DNA from: Oxalobacteraceae bacterium
Lineage (GTDB): Bacteria > Pseudomonadota > Gammaproteobacteria > Burkholderiales > Burkholderiaceae_D
Length of the DNA: 64,000 nt
NCBI GenBank assembly: GCA_030698225.1
Contig: JAUYNR010000038.1
Coordinates: 1-64,000, forward strand
Direction: 5' to 3'
Every line of letters begins with the position of its first letter. Position 1 is the stretch's first letter. The position numbers were made by a program, and so were the translations under genes. Of this stretch, positions 17,339-26,500 are shown piece after piece. Under the pieces are notes generated by a model. That model was given only the letters and a program-made list of their open reading frames with translations. It was not told where the DNA came from and did no database searches.

Positions 17339-19989
17339 CTTCCGCCGTTTTCAGCTTGAAACAATGCTGCGATTTCATCGGCCGAAACGGGCTTGCTGAA
17401 ATGATAGCCCTGCATTTCGTCGCAATCGTTGTCGCGCAAGAACGCCAGCTGTTGTTCAGTTTCAACGCCCTCCGCGATCACCTTCAAGTTCAGTTTGTGG
17501 CCCAATGAAATCACCGCCATCGCGATCGCCTTGTCGTCCTCGTTGACGGGCAGGTCGCGCACGAAGGACTGGTCGATCTTCAGCCTGACGATCGGAAAGC
17601 TTTTCAGCGCACTGAGGCTGGAATAACCGGTGCCGAAATCATCGATGGAGAGCTGGACGCCCATCGCTTGCAGTTCCTGCATCGTCGCTATCGCCTGCTG
17701 CAGATCCTGCATGATCAGGCTTTCGGTCAGCTCCAGTTCCAGATACCGGGCTTCCAGCCCGCTTTCCTGCAACGCATAGGCGACCCGACCGACCAGGCTT
17801 TTTTCCTTGAACTGGCGCGCCGAGACGTTCACCGACATCGTGATCGGCGCCATGCCGGCGTCCTGCCATGCCTTGTTTTGCCGGCAGGCGGTGCGCAGCA
17901 CCCAATCGCCGATCTGCACGATCAGCCCGGTTTCCTCGGCCAGCGGAATAAACCGGGCCGGCGCAACCATGCCCAGCGCCGGATGCTGCCAGCGGATCAG
18001 CGCTTCCACGCCGAACACCCGGCCCGACTGCAGATCGACCTGCGGCTGGTACAGCAGCAGGAACTCGCTGCCGGCAATCGCATTGCGCAGCCCTTCCTGC
18101 AGCGCAAGTTTTTCATGCACCTTGGCATTCATCGCGGCCGTATAGAACTGGTAATTGTTGCGCCCCAGTTCCTTGGCGCGGTACATCGCGGCATCCGCGT
18201 TCATCAGCAGCGTGTCGATATCGCTACCATCGCCAGGATAGGTGGCCAGCCCCATGCTGCAGGTCACCTGCAGTTTCTGAGCGCCGATATCAATGACTTG
18301 CTCGATGGTTTCGCGGATCTTTTCCAGTATCGGCGTGATGGTCTCCGCCTGGTCCGGCTGGTCGAACAGGACGATCACGAATTCATCGCCGCCCAGGCGC
18401 GCCACCGTGTCGGTGGCGCGCACGCAGTGTTGCATGCGCTGGGCCACCGTTTTGAGAATCTCATCTCCGGCGTTATGGCCCAGGCTGTCGTTGATTAATT
18501 TGAAATTATCCAGATCCATGAACGCCACCGTCACCCGCCGCTCGTAGCGTTGGGCATACAGCATCGCCTGCTTGAGCCTGTCCTCCAGCAGGGTGCGGTT
18601 CGGCAACCCGGTCAGCGCGTCGTGGTGGGCCATGTGGCTGATGCGCTGTTCGCTGTCCCTGCGCTCGATCGCGATGCCGGCGATGCGGGTCGCCAGGTCG
18701 ATCAGCTGTGCTTCAATCGGGGTCGGCCTGCGCACCTGTTGCGCGTACAGCGCAAACGTCCCCAGCAGATTGCCGTGGTGCGTGATGATCGGCGTCGACC
18801 AGCAGCTGCGCAATCCATGCGCGGCCGCCAGCTCCCGGTAATCGTCCCATAGCGGGTCCTGCAGGATGTCGCTGACGATGACCTGCTCGCCCCGGTGGAT
18901 CGCGGTGCCGCAGGAACCGGCCTGCGGGCCGATGCCGATACCGTCTATCGCCTGCATGTATGCCTGCGGCAGGCTGGGGCCGGCGCCATGACGCAGGTGC
19001 AGGCCGTCATCGTCGAGCAGCAGGATCGATGCCATCATCCCTTCCAGCTGGGATTCCATCAGATGCATCAGGCTGTCGAGTACTTGTTCCAGCGCAGTGC
19101 CGGTGGCGATCATTTCGAGCACCCGGCCTTGCCCGCTGCGCAACAGTTCGGCCCTCTTGCGCTGGTCGATGTCGTGCGCGACACAGATCACCCCTTTCGA
19201 TAGATCATCCAAATCAATCGCGGTCACGGTGGTATCAACCCAAAACAGGGTGCCGTCGCAGCGCCGGTATTGCGCATCGCCGGAGTATGCCATTCTCATT
19301 CCGATGGCGGCATACACCTCCTCACCGCAGCTCTCGTAGATGTCATCCGAGGCGTGCAGCGCACGGGTCGAAGTGCCAAGCAGCTGATCCACCCGGTACC
19401 CGAACATGGCAGCAAACTCGTGATTGCAGCGAAAGATATGGCGATCCTTGAGAAAGGCAATGCCAACCCCGGCATTGTCAAGAATGGTCTGCTGCTCCTG
19501 CATCAGATACTGGATATCCTGCTCGGCCCGCAGCCGCACCGCGGCTTCCTGTTGCAGTTGCAGGTTTTGGGCCGACAGTTGTTTCTGCATCGTGCGCAAC
19601 GCCAGATGCGTGTTGATGCGCACCAACACCTCTTCAATCCGAAACGGCTTGGTGACATAATCGACCCCGCCCGCCTCGAAGCCCTTCACCTTGTCGCTGG
19701 TCTCTGCCAGCGCCGTCATGAAGATCACCGGGATATCCTTGCTTCCCGCAGCCAGTTTCAAGTGGCGGCAGGTCTCGAAACCGTCGATCCCCGGCATCAT
19801 CACATCGAGCAGGATCAGGTCCGGCTGGACCAGTTGCGCCCGCTCCAGACCTTCTTCACCGTCCTGCGCCACTACCACCTGAAAGCCTCGCTCCTCAAGA
19901 TGGTCTGCCAGCACTGCCAGATTGGCCGGCGTATCGTCCACGATCAGGATGGTGGGATTTTGTGAGCAAGGTGTGGCGCTCGGATTCAT
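17335..19989 (-). CDS. Response regulator with PAS, GAF, GGDEF and EAL domains
   Basis: An 884-residue output protein. Order: receiver domain (about 12-130, phospho-Asp in LILLDVMMPG near residue 63), PAS (about 165-285), GAF (about 300-440), GGDEF (RLGGDEF near 531) and EAL (EALIRWQHP near 661). Both c-di-GMP motifs are intact, so it could make or degrade the messenger; which dominates cannot be told. Its ATG overlaps the stop of the upstream histidine kinase (ATGA), implying translational coupling and a partner relation. It ends a three-gene sensory unit that begins with a periplasmic binding protein. Confidence 0.93.
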   Translation of the reverse strand: MNPSATPCSQNPTILIVDDTPANLAVLADHLEERGFQVVVAQDGEEGLERAQLVQPDLILLDVMMPGIDGFETCRHLKLAAGSKDIPVIFMTALAETSDKVKGFEAGGVDYVTKPFRIEEVLVRINTHLALRTMQKQLSAQNLQLQQEAAVRLRAEQDIQYLMQEQQTILDNAGVGIAFLKDRHIFRCNHEFAAMFGYRVDQLLGTSTRALHASDDIYESCGEEVYAAIGMRMAYSGDAQYRRCDGTLFWVDTTVTAIDLDDLSKGVICVAHDIDQRKRAELLRSGQGRVLEMIATGTALEQVLDSLMHLMESQLEGMMASILLLDDDGLHLRHGAGPSLPQAYMQAIDGIGIGPQAGSCGTAIHRGEQVIVSDILQDPLWDDYRELAAAHGLRSCWSTPIITHHGNLLGTFALYAQQVRRPTPIEAQLIDLATRIAGIAIERRDSEQRISHMAHHDALTGLPNRTLLEDRLKQAMLYAQRYERRVTVAFMDLDNFKLINDSLGHNAGDEILKTVAQRMQHCVRATDTVARLGGDEFVIVLFDQPDQAETITPILEKIRETIEQVIDIGAQKLQVTCSMGLATYPGDGSDIDTLLMNADAAMYRAKELGRNNYQFYTAAMNAKVHEKLALQEGLRNAIAGSEFLLLYQPQVDLQSGRVFGVEALIRWQHPALGMVAPARFIPLAEETGLIVQIGDWVLRTACRQNKAWQDAGMAPITMSVNVSARQFKEKSLVGRVAYALQESGLEARYLELELTESLIMQDLQQAIATMQELQAMGVQLSIDDFGTGYSSLSALKSFPIVRLKIDQSFVRDLPVNEDDKAIAMAVISLGHKLNLKVIAEGVETEQQLAFLRDNDCDEMQGYHFSKPVSADEIAALFQAENGGS

Positions 19990-22109
19990 GGCGTTACTTT
20001 CCGTTCTACGTATTTTTCCACCAAGTCCAAAATGGCTTGGGACTGATATCCTCTGGTCAACTGACGCAATGTCTCGGCAAAAGGGCCATAGCGCGCATCG
20101 AGTGTCGTCAGATATTCCGCGCGTTGACGCAGGTGGCGCATGTTACCCACCAGAGCCAGCCGATGCAGAATTTCGATCTCTTCCGGCGGCGGAGCGAGCA
20201 GCGCACCGGTTTCCGCACTTTCCGCTACCGGCGTTACCGGCTGCGTTGTTGCTGCCGCTTCGGTCTCGATCAGGTCAACCGGCACGCTGAATTGGAAACA
20301 ACTTCCTGCACCAGTCTGGCTGGCGACGGTAATCTCGCTCCCCATCAGGCGCACCAGCTGGCGGCTGATAGCCAGCCCCAGACCGGTGCCACCGGAGCGG
20401 CGCTGCACCTCGCCTACCTGTTCGAACGGCTGGAAGATCGTTTCCAGCTGGTCCTGGCTCACGCCGACCCCGGTGTCCTGCACGGTAAACATCAGCCTGG
20501 CCTGCTGCGCTCCATCGGCCAGGCTCTGCACCCGCAACGTCACCTGCCCGCTGTCGGTGAACTTCACCGCATTCCCCAGCAGGTTCAGCAGCACCTGGCG
20601 CAGACGCTTCTCGTCCAGCAACACGCCATGCGGCAAATCCGCTGCGGCTTCGAGGATGCATGACAGGCCTTTCTGCTCCGCCTTGATCTGGATGATGTCG
20701 ATCACCGCGCGCAGGAAGACCGGCAGATTGACTGCCCCCAGGTGGAGTTCAAACTTGCCGGCCTCGATCTTGGACAGGTCCAGCAAGTCATTGACGAGCA
20801 TCAGCAAATGCTCGCCGCTCTGCTCGATGGTGTTCAAACCGGCCATTTGACGTTCACCGAGGCCAGGCGCCCGGCGCAGGATTTGGGCATAGCCCAGTAC
20901 CGCATTGAGCGGAGTGCGCAGCTCATGGCTCATGTTGGACAGGAAGGTGCTCTTGGTCCGGTTCGCCACCTCCGCACGCTCCTTGGCGACACCTAATTCG
21001 GCGGTGCGCTGTTCGAGTTGATTGCGATCTTGCAAAAAACGTTCTACCGCGCGTGCCATGTCGCCGATCTCGTCGCGCCCGTATACCGGCACCTTCAGTT
21101 GTACCTCGGCGCCACTTTGCTGGCGCAGGTAGTGACTAACCTGCTGCAGCCGAGCCAGTACATGACGTCCCAGAAACACGCGGGCGATCATCCATGCAAA
21201 CAACAGGCTGCCAGCCAGCAGCGCCAGCACCCAATGCTGCTTCTGCCTGGCGCTGGCGACCAATTGCTGGACTGCTTCCTGATAGGCACGTGTGGAACTG
21301 CTTGATTGCAAACGCGCGGCCGTTACCAACGCGATCGCCTGCTGCTGCAGTTCGGCGTGAAAATGCGCGACCATCTCCAGCTCGCCGACCAGCTTCAGCC
21401 GTAGCGAAAACGGATCGCGTGCGTCCGGATTGACGGCATCCTGGGGCACTGCACGCAGCGCGGCGAAATCGGTGCGCAAGGACTGCGGCAGATGGCGCCC
21501 GCCATCGACCTGGCGCATGAACTCTGCCTGCAAACGCAGCACTTCATCGCGTCGCCCGCTGCTTTGCAGCCGGTACAGCAAAACAGCGTGCGCCAGGTTG
21601 CCATGTGCCGGATCGGCCAGCAGCTGCGCGGTGCGCTGCTGCAACATTTGCGCGAAAGCCGCATCGTCTTGCAGCGTGCTCTCGCGCAACTGCGCGACGA
21701 TATTGGCGGTATTACGGAACAGTTGTGCAGCCTGATGCAAGTCAAGCACTGCAATATCATTGCTGGCAGCGGCCAGTCGTCCCACCAGCTGGTCCAGCAC
21801 CTCCAGTTGCTTTACCATATCGGCGTAGCTCTGCCGGACCGTGTCGAGAGCGGCGCTGGTCAGCAGTTGATAGCTTACCCGTTCAATCAGCAAGGTACGC
21901 TGCAGCACATCTTGCGCATCCTGCATGCGTACCAGCCGTTCTTCAGCCAATTGACGGATCGCCGTGTTCGAGGTGCGCAATGCGACCACAGCGATAATCC
22001 CGCCGGCCAATATCAGCAGCACCAACATCGACAGCGCAAGCACGAACTGCCCGCGCAGCGATTGCGGCAATAATCCTGAAAACAACTGGCGGTGCCGGAT
22101 CACTGTCAT
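19986..22109 (-). CDS. Membrane sensor histidine kinase
   Basis: A 707-residue kinase. A first transmembrane helix (about 20-45) is followed by a periplasmic region of about 240 residues, a second helix (about 290-313) and a HAMP linker. HisKA has the phospho-acceptor in MSHELRTPLN (about residue 393). HATPase_c has LLGNAVKFTDSG, DTGVGV and GGTGLGLAIS. A C-terminal tail of about 100 residues has no clear domain. It has no receiver of its own, so the overlapping downstream regulator is the likely target. The binding protein 23 bp upstream may deliver the signal to its periplasmic domain. Confidence 0.92.
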   Translation of the reverse strand: MTVIRHRQLFSGLLPQSLRGQFVLALSMLVLLILAGGIIAVVALRTSNTAIRQLAEERLVRMQDAQDVLQRTLLIERVSYQLLTSAALDTVRQSYADMVKQLEVLDQLVGRLAAASNDIAVLDLHQAAQLFRNTANIVAQLRESTLQDDAAFAQMLQQRTAQLLADPAHGNLAHAVLLYRLQSSGRRDEVLRLQAEFMRQVDGGRHLPQSLRTDFAALRAVPQDAVNPDARDPFSLRLKLVGELEMVAHFHAELQQQAIALVTAARLQSSSSTRAYQEAVQQLVASARQKQHWVLALLAGSLLFAWMIARVFLGRHVLARLQQVSHYLRQQSGAEVQLKVPVYGRDEIGDMARAVERFLQDRNQLEQRTAELGVAKERAEVANRTKSTFLSNMSHELRTPLNAVLGYAQILRRAPGLGERQMAGLNTIEQSGEHLLMLVNDLLDLSKIEAGKFELHLGAVNLPVFLRAVIDIIQIKAEQKGLSCILEAAADLPHGVLLDEKRLRQVLLNLLGNAVKFTDSGQVTLRVQSLADGAQQARLMFTVQDTGVGVSQDQLETIFQPFEQVGEVQRRSGGTGLGLAISRQLVRLMGSEITVASQTGAGSCFQFSVPVDLIETEAAATTQPVTPVAESAETGALLAPPPEEIEILHRLALVGNMRHLRQRAEYLTTLDARYGPFAETLRQLTRGYQSQAILDLVEKYVERKVTP

Positions 22110-22132
22110 CGGTACTGTACTAATGTGCGCTC

Positions 22133-23350
22133 CTAACGCGCCCAGATGCGCCGGTAGATATCGCGATAGCCGTTATCAGGGTCGTACAGCAGGCGTTTGC
22201 CGCCGTCGAAAGCAATATTGTCGCTGGTGACCAGGTGCACCGGTGCCACGAAACCGCTGACCGGCTGCTGTGCAAAGAGCCGGTTGAGTTCATCGACCAC
22301 TTGCCAGCCGTGCAGATTGACCGGCTCGGCCACGGTGCCGGTTTGAAAAGTTCTGGCCTGGATGCGCAGAAAGGCGGGCATGCTGCCATCGCCGGCCGAC
22401 AACAGGCTGAGTCCATTGTTGGGGAGACCGGCTTTGGTCAGCACCGGAGTCGCGTAATCAAAGTAGATATCGTTGATGGCCAGCGCATGGGTCCAGCGCT
22501 TGCCGTATTTTGCGAGCAGTGCATTGGTGGCTGCGGGCATCTTGTCGCCGCTTTCGGACAGCGCCAGGTCGCGTACTTCCAGCAGCGTGCATCCCTTGCA
22601 GGCCCGGATAATGTCGGCCATTGCATTCGCTTTAGCCATCGCGATCCCGAATCTGGAGTCGGTGAAAACCACCACGCCGGCCCGTCCGTTCGACTGCGCC
22701 AGCGCCGACATGGCGGTGACGCGCGCTACCGCCATCGGATCTGTCGTGACATTCATTGCCACTGCGGTGCCGGCGATCGGGCCCGGAACCGGTCCGACAT
22801 GCCAGCCGACTATAGGTACTCCACGGCTGGCAAACGATGCCAGCGCAGCACTATTTTCCCTGGCGTCATCTCCGCCCAGTATCACGCCGTCGGGCCGGGC
22901 TGCCAGCGCGTCCGCCATCATTTTGCTGCGGCCGGCAGCAGTTCCGCCGGCATCGAATATCCTGATGTTCCAGCCGATGACTTTTGCCGCTTCGCGCACA
23001 CCTTGCGCGACGCCGAGAATGCCGCCATTGCGCAGGTCCTGCGCCAGGAACGCGATGGTTTTACCCGGCTGGGCCACCGGGCCGGATTGCGGGCCGTGCC
23101 AGTCGGTACTGTGCACGCTCGCCTCGGCGACAATCCGCTGCGCTTCCAACAAGGGTGCAGCAGAACTTGCGGCCGGCTTTTTGGCATGCGATGACGGCAG
23201 TTCCTGGCAATATCCGGAAAGTGCGCCGGAAAGACAAAATCCTGCCACTACACAGTTGCGGAAAAAATAACTACCGCTCTTGCTTCTGCTCCGATCCACA
23301 TCGCCCGCATCCGGCATGATTGGCCGCACAATACAATTCGCGATTTTCAT
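22133..23350 (-). CDS. Periplasmic substrate-binding protein (sugar-binding type)
   Basis: A protein of 405 residues with the fold of ribose/LacI-type binding proteins, recognisable from KTIAFLAQDLRNGG, KMMADALAARPDGVILGGDD and repeated Rossmann-like segments. A hydrophobic segment at about residues 28-45 is a long signal peptide or membrane anchor. No ABC permease or ATPase is nearby. It precedes a histidine kinase, so it probably acts as a ligand sensor that presents a bound sugar or autoinducer-like molecule to the kinase, as LuxP or TorT do. The start at 23350 is preceded by GGGG; a longer frame opens at 23380. Confidence 0.82.
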   Translation of the reverse strand: MKIANCIVRPIMPDAGDVDRSRSKSGSYFFRNCVVAGFCLSGALSGYCQELPSSHAKKPAASSAAPLLEAQRIVAEASVHSTDWHGPQSGPVAQPGKTIAFLAQDLRNGGILGVAQGVREAAKVIGWNIRIFDAGGTAAGRSKMMADALAARPDGVILGGDDARENSAALASFASRGVPIVGWHVGPVPGPIAGTAVAMNVTTDPMAVARVTAMSALAQSNGRAGVVVFTDSRFGIAMAKANAMADIIRACKGCTLLEVRDLALSESGDKMPAATNALLAKYGKRWTHALAINDIYFDYATPVLTKAGLPNNGLSLLSAGDGSMPAFLRIQARTFQTGTVAEPVNLHGWQVVDELNRLFAQQPVSGFVAPVHLVTSDNIAFDGGKRLLYDPDNGYRDIYRRIWAR

Positions 23351-23497
23351 GATTACCCCAGTCGTATGCTCGCAGAGCAATGATTAAAAATTTCCGTACA
23401 CCAACATAAATGCAATATACATCGCTTTAACGAACTGTCCGGACAAAACCGGATATGGATCGGCAATTGCCCGACGTCCGACTGATTCACGTTATTT

Positions 23498-23586
23498 TTT
23501 CACCATCAATCGCGAACGCAAGACCAGGCGCAGACAATACGCAACTGCGGCAAGCGAAGTCGACAAGTGCGCAATTGATTTCAAAA
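23498..23586 (-). repeat. About 90-bp intergenic repeat, copy B
   Basis: Matches copy A (1289-1380) with substitutions and small indels. Shared blocks include ATCAATCG, GAACGCAA, GCGCAGACA, CGGCAAGCGAAG and TTGATTT. The inverted ends are shorter here (ATCAAT/ATTGAT). It starts 5 bp after the chpA stop, the same placement as copy A has after its gene. Confidence 0.75.
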
Positions 23587-23591
23587 TGAAG

Positions 23592-26500
23592 TCAGCCAGC
23601 CGGCGACGCCGGCGCGATATGGGTCGCAATTGCTTGCAGCAGCACATCCTCCTGAAACGGTTTGCCGAAATAGGCGTCGGCCCCCAGCTCCATCGCGTAA
23701 TTGCGATGCTTGTCGGCGGTGCGCGAGGTAATCATGATGATCGGGATGCTGCGGGTGCGTTCGTCGCTGCGCACGTTGCGGGTCAAATCGAAGCCGTCCA
23801 TGCGCGGCATTTCGATATCGACCAGCATCACGTCCGGCGTGATGGTCTGCAACTGCTGCAGTGCATCCACGCCATCCTTGGCCAGCGCAACCTGATAGCC
23901 TTCGCGCGCCAGCAGGCGTTGCGTTACCCGGCGTACCGTCAGTGAATCATCGACCACCATCACGATGCGCTGGGTGCGCAGACCCGATACCGGCTGGTGC
24001 GTTTGCCCGATTTGCGGATCGGACAGTTCGGCCACCGCACCCAGGTCGTCCGGCGCATCGGATCGCGTCAGACGCTGCGCGCGCTGGTCGGCGCGGGCTG
24101 CATGCAATGCCAGCGCCACCGGATTGAGGATCAGCACGATCTCGCCGCTGCCGAGCACGGTAGCGCCGGCAATGCCCACCATGCGCGCCAGTTGCGGGCC
24201 GATATTTTTGACCACCACTTCACGGTTGCCGAGTACCTTGTCGACATGGATTGCCACCCGGTCACTGCCGCTGCGCAGGATGATCAGCGGCGAATACTGC
24301 GAATACTGTTGCACCGGCGGGACTGCCGCATCGTCGGCCAGCAAGACCGACAGATTGTGCAGTTCCACCCGGCCGTCCTGCCAGACTATGCCGGCCTGGT
24401 TGTAGGCGTTGGCCAGCGCCTGGCTTTTCAGTTGCTGCACCTGTTCGACCAGCGCCGAAGGCACCGCATAGGTTTTGCCGCCGGCCTCCAGCAAGACCAC
24501 CTGGGTCACCGCCAGCGTCAGCGGCAAATGAATCGTGAAGCATGCGCCCTGCCCGGCGTTCGAACTGATCGCCACCCGGCCGCCCAGCGCGGACACTTCT
24601 TCGTGCACCACGTCCATGCCGATGCCGCGCCCGGCCAGTTCGGTGATTTCAGTTGCGGTCGAAAGGCCGGGTTGAAAGATCAGATCCATCGTATCGGCAT
24701 CGGAAATCGCACTATCAATGCCGAGCAAGCCGACCTTGATCGCCTTGGCGCGTATCCGGGCCAAGTCGAGCCCCTGGCCATCGTCGGAAAACCGGATCAC
24801 GACTTCATTGCCTTCCTGCTGCACCTGCACCAGCAATTCACCGGTGTCGCTCTTGCCCAGCGCGCGGCGCTGCTCGCGCGTTTCGATCCCGTGCGCTATC
24901 GCATTGCGCAGCAAATGCTCGAACGGCGCCGCCATTTTCTCCAGCACGCTGCGGTCGACCTCGACTGCAGTGCCGCTAATTTCAAGGTTGACCCGCTTGC
25001 CGACGTCCTTGGCTGCCTGCCGCGCGACTTGATACAAGCGCTCGGATACGCTGGCAAACGGCACCATGCGCACCCGCATCAGATCCTGTTGCAAGTCGCG
25101 TGTCAGACGGGCCTGGTTGCTCAGGTCGGTACTGGCTTCTTCCACCGTGCGCGTCAGGCTTTGCTGCACAGTGGCGACGTCGTTGACGCTCTCGGCCATC
25201 ATCCGGGTCAGTTCCTGCAGACGCGTGAAGCGGTCGAATTCGAGCGGATCGAATTCGCGGTCGCCCGATTGCGGCATCAGCGACATGATCTGGGATTCAG
25301 CCTGCATCTCGATTTCGCGCAATTGGCTGCGCAAGCGGCTGACGTTTTCAGTCAATTCCGACAATGAACTGCGCAGCGTGCCGACCTCGTTTTCCAGCCT
25401 GGAGCGCGAAATCGAGACTTCGCCGGCATGGTTTACCAGGCGGTCGATGATTTCGGCGCGCACCCGCACCAGCGGCACCTGCAGCGTGGCCGGCGACAGC
25501 ATCGGCGCAGCTGCCGCTTGCGCAGTCGCGACCGCATCTGCGGCCGGCATCTCAGCTACCGCTGTAGCGGCGGCCGGCGCCGGATGCTGCAATTGTTCAA
25601 ACAGGCTCAGGCTGTGGTCGTGGCTGGCGAGCAGCTCGTCGAGCGCCAGCGGAGCCGGCGCGCCGCCCTGCATCAACTGGCCGATACGGGTTTCGATGTC
25701 GTGCGCATGCTGTCCCAGCACCATCGCACCTGCCATCCGTGCGCTGCCCTTGACGGTATGCAGCACCCGCAACAGTGCTTGCGGCAATCCGGAGTCGGCA
25801 GGTTTTTGCTGCCAGGCGCGCAGCAGGCGACCGATTTCGGACAGCAGATCGTGTCCTTCCTCGATAAATACCGGCAATAGATCGACATCGAGTGCATCAT
25901 TGATCAGCAACGCAGCAGCGCCGCTGGCGTAGCTGTTGAGCGCACCCGGTTGCGTGTTTGCGGGCACCAGCGCTTGGAGCTGCTCCGGCAGCGTCGCCGG
26001 CGCAGCCGGAGGTGCAGCCTCCTCTTCCACCAGGCTGTCCGCTGGCCCGCGCCGCTGCCTAAGCATGCGGTGCAGGCTTTCCAGCAGCCGGATTTGCGCC
26101 AGCGGCAGCGGCGGCATCTCGCCTAGCGCGAAAGTCTGCAACATCGACTTGCAATGGGTCATGCATTGCTCGATGGCATCGAATTCTTCGGTTTCCAGAA
26201 TCGCCGGTTGCCGCGCCAGGTGCTGCAACAGTTTTTCAAGTGCCCGCGCCAGATCGTGCAATCCCTTGAAGCCGACCGTAGCCGAACTGCCGCACAGCGA
26301 ATGCGCGGCATTGATCGCTTCCGGACTGACCGCACGCTGCCCCTCGTGCCGCCACTCGGCAAAATCATTCGACAACAGACGCACGATTTCATCGGTTTCG
26401 GCCAGAAATATATTGTGCAATGGGACACTGACATCGACATCGCCGATTCTCTTGACGGTATCGTCCGGCCGCGCCGGCATCGCAGCGATGGCCGGGAACA

